A stretch of DNA of 64,000 bases, from positions 473,360-537,359 of the forward strand of contig NZ_QLLN01000001.1 in assembly GCF_003259375.1 (NCBI RefSeq), given 5' to 3'. The position numbers and the translations under genes were made by a program. This document shows, piece after piece, positions 23,843 through 33,181 of the stretch (positions are counted from its first letter, which is position 1; every line of letters begins with the position of its first letter). The stretch comes from Arenibacter echinorum (GTDB lineage: Bacteria; Bacteroidota; Bacteroidia; Flavobacteriales; Flavobacteriaceae). The notes below the pieces were generated by a model that worked only from the letters and a program-made list of their open reading frames with translations, made no database searches and was not told the origin of the DNA.

Positions 23843-26068
23843 TTGAAATCATACAGCCAAATCATTTTCAATAATTTTAGGGAACTGCTGCACTTCTTGA
23901 AAAGTACCAATTTCTCTAAGGCCATTCTGATTACCATTGCAGTTACGTTACCTATTTTACTTTCCATTAGATGGGGACATTTAGAAATTGGACTTGCGCT
24001 TTGCTTTGGGGCCTTTTGGAGTTCGCCCAGTGATGTGAGCGGGAATTTTCGTCATAAGAAGTATGGGATCTTGTTTTCTGCATTCCTGATAATGTTGGTA
24101 AGTTTCATCGGGGGTTATTTGAAGTTCCAAACGTGGTTATTAATCCCCGTTTTGGGGCTTCTGACTTTTGCAATCGCCTTTATTTCGGTCTATGGGTTTC
24201 GGGCTTCCCTTATCAGTTTTTCCGGCTTGCTGGCCCTGGTATTGAGTTTTGCCCATCAATCGCAGGAACTCGAAATTTATGAATACGCACTTTTAATAGG
24301 TGCCGGTGGACTATGGTATTTGCTTTTGGCAGTACTTTGGTACCGGATAAACCCCAAGGCGCAGACCGAGGAACTTTTTTGGGAGACTTATAGGCTCACA
24401 GCTGAATTTTTGGAAACGCGGGCTAAATTGGTAGGCCCGAAGATGGATCGATTGGAATTGCAATCCAAATTATATGAAATCCAAAGTAAGTTAATTGAGC
24501 ATCACGAAACCCTAAGGGAGATTTTACTTCTTTCAAGGAAAAGCTCTGGAAGGTCCAGTTATCAGGCCAAGAGGCTTTTGATTTTTGTTGAATTGATAGA
24601 TATGCTTGAAACCGCTATTGCCAATCCGGTCAATTATGATAAAATGGATGCTCTTTTTGGAGACCACCCAGAGTTTATTGAGAGCTTTCAGAATCTGATA
24701 TTCGAAATGGCCAGTCAATTAAGGATAATCGCCGAGGTGGGAACCGACCATAGCAAGTTTCCCAAAAACTCCAAATTGGTCCAATATTTTGGGAAGGTGG
24801 AACATGAAATAGCGAGCTTTAGGAATGAAACGGGCATGGAAGATTACGAGGGCTTTCTAATGCTTCAAAACCTTTTACAATATCTGGAAAAACAATTTGA
24901 AAAGCTCAAAAAGATAAAATGGCTTCTAGGGAATCCGGATATGGGTTCGGTGGATTTGGTAGATCAGGCCGCTGCCAAACGTTTTATAGTTGCCCAAGAT
25001 TATGATCCCAAACTATTGCTGAGCAACTTTAGTTTTAGGTCTGCCATATTTAAACATTCCTTAAGGCTGTCAGTGACTGTTATGCTCGGATATGCCCTAG
25101 GTAACTTTTTCGATTTTCAAAATCCGTATTGGATACTCTTAACTATAATTGTAATAATGCGGCCCAGTTACGGACTTACCAAATCACGCACTAAGGATAG
25201 AATTATTGGAACTCTTTTAGGAGGCGCTATTGCAACAGGTTTTGTTTTTCTTATACAGAACCCCTATGTGTTTGGAGCATTGGGAGTGGTGTCATTGGTT
25301 ATTGCCTTTTCAATGGTTCAGAAAAATTATAGGGCAGGGGCAACATTCATAACACTTACAGTAGTATTCGTTTATGCCATTATTCGTCCCGATGTGATAA
25401 CCGTTATACAGTATAGAATACTGGACACGCTGATCGGTGCCGGACTGTCCTTTGTGGCCATGTTGTGGATTTTGCCGGCTTGGGGATTCATGGAGATCCG
25501 GGAGCAAATAGAAAATAGCGTCAAGGCCAATAGAGCGTTTCTTGCCCAAATTGCCTGTTATTACCAACAAAAGGGTAAGGTGACTACCACATATAAGGTA
25601 TCCCGTAAGGACGCTTTTGTAGAAACTTCCAACCTTAGTTCGGCCTTTCAAAGAATGGCCCAAGAACCTGTATCCAAACAGAAAAATCTGGATAAAATAT
25701 ATGAACTGGTTGTGCTGAACCATACATTTCTTTCGTCTTTGGCATCATTCAGTACTTATATCCAGAACAATCCTACCACTGAAGCTTCGTTAAAATTTAA
25801 AAATTTTATTGCTGAAATTGATGAAAATCTGGAGCAGGTACTTCTTGCTTTGGAGGGTTCTAAATCAGCTATAGACCAGCAAGGCGATCAATTACCCAAG
25901 GAACAGCTTCCCAGCTTTGTACCGCAGAATATTGAGCTTTCCTCTAAGTTTGATGTAAAATTGGAGCGTGAACTTCAGGAAGCCCATTTGGTTACTGAAC
26001 AATTACAATGGCTATTTTCCTTAAGTGGAAAAATGTTAGGGCTAGTCTCAAAAATTGAGTTTGAATAG
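23843..26068 (+). CDS. FUSC-family (YccS/YhfK-like) membrane protein
   Basis: 741 aa with two blocks of six TM helices (about 25-170 and 395-550) separated by a large cytoplasmic region, plus a cytoplasmic tail, the FUSC layout of fusaric-acid-resistance/aromatic-acid exporter relatives. The second block carries LRLSVTVMLGYALGNFFDFQNPYWILL and, nearby, MRPSYGLTKSRTKDRIIGT, typical of the family. The start is a TTG (MKSYSQIIFNN) because no ATG precedes the first helix in frame. Substrate unknown. Divergent from the CarH-type gene. Confidence 0.87.
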   Translation: MKSYSQIIFNNFRELLHFLKSTNFSKAILITIAVTLPILLSIRWGHLEIGLALCFGAFWSSPSDVSGNFRHKKYGILFSAFLIMLVSFIGGYLKFQTWLLIPVLGLLTFAIAFISVYGFRASLISFSGLLALVLSFAHQSQELEIYEYALLIGAGGLWYLLLAVLWYRINPKAQTEELFWETYRLTAEFLETRAKLVGPKMDRLELQSKLYEIQSKLIEHHETLREILLLSRKSSGRSSYQAKRLLIFVELIDMLETAIANPVNYDKMDALFGDHPEFIESFQNLIFEMASQLRIIAEVGTDHSKFPKNSKLVQYFGKVEHEIASFRNETGMEDYEGFLMLQNLLQYLEKQFEKLKKIKWLLGNPDMGSVDLVDQAAAKRFIVAQDYDPKLLLSNFSFRSAIFKHSLRLSVTVMLGYALGNFFDFQNPYWILLTIIVIMRPSYGLTKSRTKDRIIGTLLGGAIATGFVFLIQNPYVFGALGVVSLVIAFSMVQKNYRAGATFITLTVVFVYAIIRPDVITVIQYRILDTLIGAGLSFVAMLWILPAWGFMEIREQIENSVKANRAFLAQIACYYQQKGKVTTTYKVSRKDAFVETSNLSSAFQRMAQEPVSKQKNLDKIYELVVLNHTFLSSLASFSTYIQNNPTTEASLKFKNFIAEIDENLEQVLLALEGSKSAIDQQGDQLPKEQLPSFVPQNIELSSKFDVKLERELQEAHLVTEQLQWLFSLSGKMLGLVSKIEFE

Positions 26069-26257
26069 AAGCTTCACAGAAAGCTATTAGCTGTTGTTGG
26101 TGGATTAAGTGGAGAAAATTGGGTACGGATAGTTCCTTGTTTTATACTGTTCGGCGTCCTATGTAATTGACCTATAATAATTGCTTGTCCTTTGCAATTT
26201 AAAGCATTTATGTATTTTTACATTTATGACAATTCTGTAAACTCACATTTAAATTTT

Positions 26258-27565
26258 ATGATCAAAAGAATTATCCTGACTCCCTTTCAAAAATTCGTAA
26301 AAATTGAAAGTTTAAGTGGTATCCTATTATTTAGTGCTACACTTATTGCCATGATTTGGGCAAATTCCGGCTTTAGTGATTCCTACAATTCCTTATGGCA
26401 ATATAAAATAGGCATCGGCTCTGAAACTTTCCAACTTACAAAACCGCTTATTCTTTGGATCAACGACGGACTCATGGCTTTATTTTTCTTTCTGATCGGA
26501 TTGGAAATTAAAAGGGAGCTTCTGATTGGGGAACTTAACGGATTTCGAAAAGCAATGTTTCCTTTGTTCGCGGCAATAGGGGGAATGATCTTTCCTTTGT
26601 TGTTATTTTTGTTCTTAAATGATTCGCCCCAAACGGCCCAAGGATGGGGTATTCCCATGGCAACCGATATTGCTTTTTCTTTGGCAATCTTGAAACTATT
26701 AGGGGATAGGGTTCCCCTAAGCCTTAAAATATTCCTTACTGCATTTGCCATAGTGGATGATTTGGGAGCCGTAATGGTAATTGCTATTTTTTATAGCGGC
26801 GGGGTTGATTGGCTATTAATATCATATGCATTGATTCCTTTGCTAATACTCTCTTTTCTTGGGTACAAGGGAATCTATTCCAAGTACTGGACAGTAATTC
26901 TTGGGATCATAATTTGGGTGCTTTTTTTAAAGTCGGGAATACATCCAACTATCGCGGGTGTACTTGTGGCCTTTACCGTGCCTATTCGGCAAAAGGTAGA
27001 TATGCATTATTTTAAGGAGAACTTATCCAAAATTATGACAGGTATTGCCCAATCCAATAACGAGAATGTTCCGGTCCTGTCCAATGAACAAATAGGGCAT
27101 ATGGACGATCTGGAAGATTTGACCGATAAATTTACTTCGCCACTGCAAAAATTAGAGCATCGACTTCATGGTTGGGTGGCTTATTTTATTATGCCCATTT
27201 TTGCCTTGGCCAATGCAGGAGTCGTCTTTGGTTCTAATATGGAATTGAATTCCTCATTGATGCTGAACATTGCTTTAGCTTTGTTTTTTGGGAAATTGGT
27301 GGGTGTTACTTTGTTATCCTGGTTAGGTGTTAAATTAAAGATTGCGGTATTGCCAGAGGACATTAATTTTCTCCAGATTTCGGGAATAGCGATTTTGGCC
27401 GGAGTTGGTTTTACCATGTCGATCTTTATAGCCAACTTGGCATTTGCGAGCAATTTAATATTTATTGATTCCGCCAAGGTTGGTATTTTAATTGGGTCTG
27501 TTGTTTCAGGTTTGGTGGGATATCTTGTATTACGGTGGAGTGGAGAAAAAGAAAAGGGCCAATAA
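26258..27565 (+). CDS. nhaA: Na+/H+ antiporter NhaA
   Basis: 435 aa from the ATG at 26258 (MIKRIILTPFQKF); the longer upstream frame is not family-like. Twelve TM helices are predicted, with the ion-binding Asp pair in FAIVDDLGAVMVI and the discontinuous-helix segment MATDIAFSLAIL. It exchanges Na+ for H+ and controls pH and salt balance, fitting a marine cell. A non-conserved insert at about 260-300 links the two halves. Its stop codon lies inside a terminator hairpin shared with the convergent PepSY gene. Confidence 0.93.
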   Translation: MIKRIILTPFQKFVKIESLSGILLFSATLIAMIWANSGFSDSYNSLWQYKIGIGSETFQLTKPLILWINDGLMALFFFLIGLEIKRELLIGELNGFRKAMFPLFAAIGGMIFPLLLFLFLNDSPQTAQGWGIPMATDIAFSLAILKLLGDRVPLSLKIFLTAFAIVDDLGAVMVIAIFYSGGVDWLLISYALIPLLILSFLGYKGIYSKYWTVILGIIIWVLFLKSGIHPTIAGVLVAFTVPIRQKVDMHYFKENLSKIMTGIAQSNNENVPVLSNEQIGHMDDLEDLTDKFTSPLQKLEHRLHGWVAYFIMPIFALANAGVVFGSNMELNSSLMLNIALALFFGKLVGVTLLSWLGVKLKIAVLPEDINFLQISGIAILAGVGFTMSIFIANLAFASNLIFIDSAKVGILIGSVVSGLVGYLVLRWSGEKEKGQ

Positions 27566-27574
27566 AGGCCCTAT
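27553..27574. terminator. hairpin terminator between convergent nhaA and PepSY genes
   Basis: AGGGCC, loop AATAAA, GGCCCT, overlapping the nhaA stop codon. On the minus strand it is followed by TTTTCTTTTTC, so it ends the PepSY transcript best; it is weaker for nhaA. Confidence 0.6.
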
Positions 27575-27611
27575 GTTTACCTAAATATGTTTAAACCTCG
27601 GTGAAAGGGGT

Positions 27612-28766
27612 TTAGACAAATGCAGGCTGTTTCTTTTTCGACTTTTTGGTTTTTAGTTTGTTGATCCAGATTAGGGTTCCTGTAATAGGCAAACTAGTAG
27701 CGATTAGGCAGGCAAAAAAGTAAATAATTTTAGAAAAGGTACCGTATATGGTACCCATATGTATAGGTTTGATCAAAGAGGCTATCTGAACGTTCAAAGG
27801 CTTTTCTGCAAAAAGTTCTTTATGGAGTAGGGTTCCATCCCTATCCAATACAAGCTTATCGGTTATGATAGGGGAAAATCTGGAATGGTTATTTTTGGTT
27901 ATCGTATAGACCTCTTTGTCCTTAGCCGGGATAGTGATGGTGGTCTCGCCTTTAAAGGCGAACTCCGCTGACGTTAGCTGTAATATCTCCTCAAAGGTTT
28001 TTTCCGTTGTACCAGGCTTTAGTGCTGATTCAAATTTTGGTCCGCCATCGCGGTTCCCAAAAACTTTGGTGCCCAATACCTTGCTCCCGGCATCGCGATA
28101 CCATTCAAAGGACCAAAATAGCCCAGTAAGCGACATGATGACCAAAAAGATAGAGGCATAAAATCCAAGTGTGTTGTGCAGGTCGTGGTTGATCCGTTTC
28201 CAGTTGGCGTTAAGCTTAATTTTGAATCCTGGCTTAAAATTCTTCCACTTTATCCTTTTAGGAAACCATAAGATAATACCACTGATCGCCATGAACAGAA
28301 ATATAAGGGTGGCAACTCCTACGATGGGCCTTCCTACTTCGGTTTCCAATAATAACCACCTGTGCATTTTGAACATGGTCAGAAAGAATCCGTCCAAATT
28401 GGATTTTTGAACTTTTTGGTATTCTCCGGAATATGGGTCAACGAAATAGGTTGTGCCCCTTCTCTCTTGTGGAGAGGTTTTTACACTGAATTTTAGCGCT
28501 TCGTTCGTTTCTGCCGGGATAATGACATTGCTTACAATTCCTTCCTTGGACAAAGACTCCGCCAATTCCTTCATGGAAAGAGGACTTCCCGATGCATCTG
28601 CAACTACAAATTCTTTGACAAATAGGGCTTTTATTTCCTCCTCAAAAGTTAATACGGTGCCACTTAGACAGACAAGGAATAAAATAATTCCACTGCCTAT
28701 TCCCAACCAAAGATGGGCATCGTTGATAAATTTTCTGAAGGTATATTTTTTAGCTTTTTTGGACAT
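27612..28766 (-). CDS. PepSY-associated TM helix protein
   Basis: A 384-aa inner-membrane protein with four TM helices (about 17-38, 145-167, 195-217, 340-365) and periplasmic PepSY-type domains between them; DAHLWLGIGSGIILFLVCLSG opens the first helix, and LHNTLGFYASIFLVIMSLTG contains a membrane His. The family often accompanies siderophore receptors and may reduce ferric-siderophore or act in iron release. It follows the TonB-dependent receptor by 23 nt, forming an iron-uptake operon. Confidence 0.88.
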   Translation of the reverse strand: MSKKAKKYTFRKFINDAHLWLGIGSGIILFLVCLSGTVLTFEEEIKALFVKEFVVADASGSPLSMKELAESLSKEGIVSNVIIPAETNEALKFSVKTSPQERRGTTYFVDPYSGEYQKVQKSNLDGFFLTMFKMHRWLLLETEVGRPIVGVATLIFLFMAISGIILWFPKRIKWKNFKPGFKIKLNANWKRINHDLHNTLGFYASIFLVIMSLTGLFWSFEWYRDAGSKVLGTKVFGNRDGGPKFESALKPGTTEKTFEEILQLTSAEFAFKGETTITIPAKDKEVYTITKNNHSRFSPIITDKLVLDRDGTLLHKELFAEKPLNVQIASLIKPIHMGTIYGTFSKIIYFFACLIATSLPITGTLIWINKLKTKKSKKKQPAFV

Positions 28767-28789
28767 GGTCAGACTATTTTTATAAGCTT

Positions 28790-31168
28790 TTAAAGTGTAT
28801 ATCGTAATATCCCGGCAAAGGACCTGGGGTCGGTTTGGTTAATATAGCTGGTACGATAGGCATTGTAACCAATTTGGTCAAAAACATTGTTTACCATAAG
28901 CCTAACATCCCAATGATGGTTGAACTTATATCCAGCCTGAAAGTTGGTCAAGGTATAAGCTTCTACATTGAATGGTTTTTCATTGGGAACTATACCTTGA
29001 TGGGTAACTGCCCCAGAAGACCAATCGTTGATGGGCCTTTCGCCAGTATAGTATACCCCACCTCCCAATGAAAGTCCTTCCAGCTGACCTTGAAATTTAT
29101 AGTCTAAATATGCATTGGCCGAATGTTTAGGGGTGTTAAGTGGTGCCGAACCATAAACATAAGAGGTGTGTTCCTTATACTGCGCATCAATGTAGGAGTA
29201 ACCGGCAACTGCGGTCAAGTTTTCCAGAATTCGACCTGTAAGTTCCACTTCAACTCCCTGCCTTTGGTCGTTACCACCTTTTTGATAATAGCCGGTAGCT
29301 ACCCAGTTTTCATCGTATACGGGTAAGTTAATATTCTTATTGTTGATTTTAAAAAGGGTCAGGTTAAATCTTAGACGGTCGGCAAGCCAACTCGTTTTTA
29401 CACCAGCTTCCAGTTGGTCATATCGTTCATTTCCCAGAGCTTCGCCATTGACACTTAGGCGTGCAGCTGTTCTGGGATAAGCACTATTGGTGTATGAGGC
29501 AAAAACGTTAATATTTTTAAAGGGATTAACTATTATTCCGCCGAGAGGGCTAAAGGCATCACTCTTGTCATTTTCTACATCTGTAATGGTTTCCGTAGTA
29601 CTATATCTAATTCCCAAAAATGTTTTGAACCATTCTGTCCAGGAAACTACGTCCTGTGCTACAAGACCCAAGGATTTGCTTTCGGCGGCAGCGGGATTCC
29701 CACTGTTGAGTGCCACATTGGGCAAAGTATTGGAATTGCTCTCAAAAACATTGATGGTGTCTATGGCACTTAGGGATTGGCTGTTTGTACTATATTTTGA
29801 AGTTCTATAGTCGAAGCCCACCTGAAAGGTATGTTTTATGCTTCCAGTTTTAACCTCATCACCAATTAGATCAATCTGTAAAACACCGTTGTTATCGTTT
29901 CGGGTAGAGGTAGAGTAGCCTCTGGTACGCAGATTGTATTGCTCCACATCATCTATGGAAACTACATTTCCAAGACTGGCTCCTTTGTCGTCCAGTTTTA
30001 GATGGGATTTGTAAAAGGCGGTCTTCAAAGTAAGTTTATCGTTCAACTGTCTGTCGAATCTCAGTGAATAGGTTGTGTTTTTGGTAAGTGAACGGTCGTT
30101 TTCGAATCCTAGAAACTGATCGGTAGGTAGATCATAAATGGCACTTACATCGTTGGAGGCCAGATTTACGGTTCCGAGATCAGGGGTTCTGCTATCGTCA
30201 AAATGATCAAACTCCAAGGTAATCTTCGTTCTGTCATCTATTTTCCATTGTAGGGAAGGATTGATATAGATACGTTCGGAACTGACACCAGTCCTAAAAC
30301 TATCTGCCCTTTCCAGGGCACCATTGATACGGAAGGCTACAGATTGATTGTCGTCCATGGGTCCATAAATATCGAAGGTAGGCCTTACCTGCCCAAAACT
30401 GCCGAAGCGCTGGGTAACCGCTCCACCAAATTGGTAAATCGGGGTCTTGGTTACAATATTGATCACCCCTCCCGGACTTCCTAAATCTGTTGCAACCCCT
30501 TGGGTAATGGAAGCCGCGCCTTTTAGTACCTGTATGTTGTCCACTCCCTGCATATCGGTTAAAATACCAACCCCCCTAAAATCGGAATGAACCCTAACCC
30601 CATTCTTTAGGATAGGGATGCCTCTAAAACCTCGGGAGGACATACTCTCGCGTTTGTTGCCATAGGTGGCAAAGGTGTATACTCCGGGAACGTTTTTTGT
30701 AGCTTCTGAAATAGTAAGTGCGCCTTGATTTGCTATTAATTTTTCTGAAATGACCGATATACTCTGAATCTGTTCATAAGGCTCTAAGGGTAGACGTGTA
30801 AGGGCCTCTATTTTATCTGGATGAGACAATCTCCTGCCAAATACTTCTACTTCGCTTAAAGGATTGTCCATACTAAGCTTTATTACTTGCTTGTCGATTA
30901 TGGCAGAAGATACGGTCACTGGAAATTTTATAGTTCTAAATCCTACCGAACTAACTTTAATTTGCCAGTCTCCATAGGGTACTTCGGTTAGGGTATATTT
31001 TCCCAACTCATCGGCCATTCCACCTTTTTTTAGGTTTTCTATATAGATATTGGCGAATGGAACAGGATTGTTGTCATTGTCAAGTATAGTTCCGCTAACC
31101 GTTCCATAATTTTGGGAAAAAATGGAGGTAGTGATCAACAGATTGATAAATAGAAATAAATTTCTCAT
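28790..31168 (-). CDS. TonB-dependent siderophore receptor
   Basis: 792 aa. Signal peptide (about 1-18, TTSIFSQ), a carboxypeptidase-like regulatory domain (about 22-100, GTVSGTILDNDNNPVPFANI), a plug domain (about 125-255; SSRGFRGIPILKNGVRV and VLKGAASITQGV) and a 22-strand barrel ending FAGILRYTL. The plug and barrel match the siderophore-receptor branch (FhuA/FecA-like). The ligand is unknown. A Fur-like palindrome lies 69 nt upstream, and the PepSY gene follows. Confidence 0.92.
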   Translation of the reverse strand: MRNLFLFINLLITTSIFSQNYGTVSGTILDNDNNPVPFANIYIENLKKGGMADELGKYTLTEVPYGDWQIKVSSVGFRTIKFPVTVSSAIIDKQVIKLSMDNPLSEVEVFGRRLSHPDKIEALTRLPLEPYEQIQSISVISEKLIANQGALTISEATKNVPGVYTFATYGNKRESMSSRGFRGIPILKNGVRVHSDFRGVGILTDMQGVDNIQVLKGAASITQGVATDLGSPGGVINIVTKTPIYQFGGAVTQRFGSFGQVRPTFDIYGPMDDNQSVAFRINGALERADSFRTGVSSERIYINPSLQWKIDDRTKITLEFDHFDDSRTPDLGTVNLASNDVSAIYDLPTDQFLGFENDRSLTKNTTYSLRFDRQLNDKLTLKTAFYKSHLKLDDKGASLGNVVSIDDVEQYNLRTRGYSTSTRNDNNGVLQIDLIGDEVKTGSIKHTFQVGFDYRTSKYSTNSQSLSAIDTINVFESNSNTLPNVALNSGNPAAAESKSLGLVAQDVVSWTEWFKTFLGIRYSTTETITDVENDKSDAFSPLGGIIVNPFKNINVFASYTNSAYPRTAARLSVNGEALGNERYDQLEAGVKTSWLADRLRFNLTLFKINNKNINLPVYDENWVATGYYQKGGNDQRQGVEVELTGRILENLTAVAGYSYIDAQYKEHTSYVYGSAPLNTPKHSANAYLDYKFQGQLEGLSLGGGVYYTGERPINDWSSGAVTHQGIVPNEKPFNVEAYTLTNFQAGYKFNHHWDVRLMVNNVFDQIGYNAYRTSYINQTDPRSFAGILRYTL

Positions 31169-31236
31169 CTTATTTTAAATTAGACTGGTTATAAATAAGG
31201 CGCTAAAATAGAATGGAAATTTTTAATGTGCAAAAC

Positions 31237-31257
31237 TATTTAGAATAATTTTAAATA
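31237..31257. promoter_or_regulatory. Fur-like palindrome upstream of the siderophore receptor
   Basis: TATTTAGAAT-A-ATTTTAAATA, a 21-bp dyad with one mismatched pair. Position and A/T-rich symmetric form fit an iron-responsive operator for the receptor-PepSY operon. The surrounding 350-nt gap (31169-31518) shows nothing else. Confidence 0.55.
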
Positions 31258-31518
31258 AGAAAATGAAATCAATTATTGAGTCCCAATTTTACGGGGATTG
31301 GCAACCGATAGCATCTATACAGAAATTGTCAAATTCATCAACTTAATATAATTTTATGAGCAATTCTACATGGGTTTCAATATTTAAGACCCAAAAAAAA
31401 CAAGGAAGATTAAAAAAAAAGGTGTAATGGGGAAGCTGTAGGATTAAGGTCTATCGTGTAATTTTTGATAGAACATTGTAACGGAGAATTTTACAGGTTT
31501 GGTAATCTGCAGGACAGC

Positions 31519-32361
31519 TTATAGTCCCCCAATGTTAAAACTAATAAGGGGAACGTTACTACCCGATACCATTTTCTTGATCATATCTGTTTGCAGGAAT
31601 TTTTGGGAAAAGGAGTTGTCCTTTCTCTCCAACATTGCCAACAGGCTGGCATTGGATTTCACCAAATACCTATTTAACCCTTCAAAAATGTCATCGTCCA
31701 AGATCAGATCGAATTCCATTTTGTCATAGGTCACTTTTTGAATTAGCATTTCTTTAAACCATTCCATCTGCTGATCACCAGCATATTCCCGGCTGGTGGA
31801 TATATGAACGATACTTATTTTAGAGTTGAATTTCTTGGCAATTTCCACAAGTCTATTGATGGCAAAAATGTCGGCCTGTTCAAAATCGGTGGCATAAACC
31901 ATGGTTTTAAAATCCTCTAGTGGGGACATGACAGGAACTGCCAATAGAGCACATGGCGCCTTTTTGATCATGGCTGTGGTAGCACTGCCAAAAAGAAAAT
32001 CCTTGACAGCACTTGTACCCTTGGTCCCAACAACAATGAGATCACCTTCATGTTTCGTAGCGTTTTCCAATATGCCTTGTACCACTGATGCGTTTTCTTC
32101 AACTATAAAATCAATACTACAGCCTTCCCAAGTGTCTCCCAGATGTTCAGCACAAAATTCTTTCAACTTATTGTGGTTTTCGATCAAAAGTCGCTTTTCC
32201 TTTTTAATGTGGCTAATAGAAACAGTGCTTAGTGTTATTGGGATATCAAATACATGCATTACAAACAATTTTGCATCAAATTTTTTCGTCAATAGGTGGG
32301 CCAATCGTAAGGCCGCGACCGAATTTTGGGAATAGTCCGTTGCGTAGAGAATGTTTTTCAT
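31519..32361 (-). CDS. universal stress protein, tandem Usp domains
   Basis: A 280-aa protein with two Usp folds. The first (about 1-145) starts MKNILYATDYSQNSVAALRL and has the ATP-binding pattern G-x2-G-x9-G-S/T in GTKGTSAVKDFLFGSAT. The second (about 150-280) starts TMVYATDFEQADIFAINRL but lacks that glycine motif, so only one nucleotide site is expected. Two-domain Usp proteins are common in Bacteroidetes and linked to stress or anaerobic survival. It is divergent from the small protein gene at 32520. Confidence 0.9.
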   Translation of the reverse strand: MKNILYATDYSQNSVAALRLAHLLTKKFDAKLFVMHVFDIPITLSTVSISHIKKEKRLLIENHNKLKEFCAEHLGDTWEGCSIDFIVEENASVVQGILENATKHEGDLIVVGTKGTSAVKDFLFGSATTAMIKKAPCALLAVPVMSPLEDFKTMVYATDFEQADIFAINRLVEIAKKFNSKISIVHISTSREYAGDQQMEWFKEMLIQKVTYDKMEFDLILDDDIFEGLNRYLVKSNASLLAMLERKDNSFSQKFLQTDMIKKMVSGSNVPLISFNIGGL

Positions 32362-32369
32362 CTTTTGCC

Positions 32370-32430
32370 GATTAGGATTTCTTTTCCTAATCTACTGTAT
32401 ATATTTTTTATTCAAAATGACCGTTGTCAT
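32370..32430. promoter_or_regulatory. two inverted repeats in the Usp/small-protein divergent region
   Basis: GATTAGGA-N7-TCCTAATC at 32370-32392 and ATGAC-CGTT-GTCAT at 32417-32430, both in the 158-nt region between the divergent start codons. The first lies in the probable Usp leader. Either could be an operator; neither matches a regulator I can name. Confidence 0.4.
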
Positions 32431-32519
32431 GCATTGCTTTTGGGGTACCTGATATATGTCATTTTCAAAGACCCGTGACTAGACTAATTTTAATCCTTTA
32501 ACCTTTAATATTTAATATC

Positions 32520-32969
32520 ATGGAACATACCAAAAACAACAAGGAACTTCAATTTGTTAAGGACGGACCATGGTCCGAATTGTATGTTTTAACGGAGCAT
32601 TGGAAATCCGATTTGGAGTTTTATAAGGACGACCTTCGCTTTTTACATCATTTAATAGATAAATACTTTATGTGGATTACCAAACCGGAAAATTTGGATA
32701 TGGTAAAAGAGTTAAAAGTTGGATTGTTCGACTTAAAGAATAAATGCCGGGATTTATTGGAGAAAGTAGGAAGACACAGGACACATTTGGGCCAAATGGT
32801 TGAGGATTACAATAAGGCCGATGCCAGTATAATTAGGACCGAGCATGAACATCTTGAAGAAGAGGTAGCAAATTTCGTAACACTGTTCCGTAGCAATAGG
32901 AAAGAGGTCTTTGCCATAACGGAATTTATAATTGATAGTGAGTCCCTTGCAAGTTTGATGGACCAGTGA
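32520..32969 (+). CDS. hypothetical helical protein
   Basis: A 149-aa soluble, mostly helical protein (MEHTKNNKELQFVKDGPWSE...) with a His/Glu-containing segment IRTEHEHLEEEVANFV in its second half. Charged heptads suggest a helical bundle. No family recognised, no signal peptide. It is divergent from the universal stress protein, with which it shares a promoter region, so a stress role is possible but unproven. Confidence 0.65.
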   Translation: MEHTKNNKELQFVKDGPWSELYVLTEHWKSDLEFYKDDLRFLHHLIDKYFMWITKPENLDMVKELKVGLFDLKNKCRDLLEKVGRHRTHLGQMVEDYNKADASIIRTEHEHLEEEVANFVTLFRSNRKEVFAITEFIIDSESLASLMDQ

Positions 32970-33181
32970 AATAAATAACTTCGTCCACCCTAGTGGTATT
33001 ATAGTGCGATATGTTTGAAGCGGTACTTTTTCTCCCCTTATAAAGGGATTGTAAACAATTGATCAACATATTCTGGCAACAACCGATATAAGAAGAACAA
33101 ATGAGCAAATGCTTCGAAAATTCAACTAAACCTATGAATTATAAGCTAATTAATTTATTGATAATTTTAAAGAGGTAGGAT

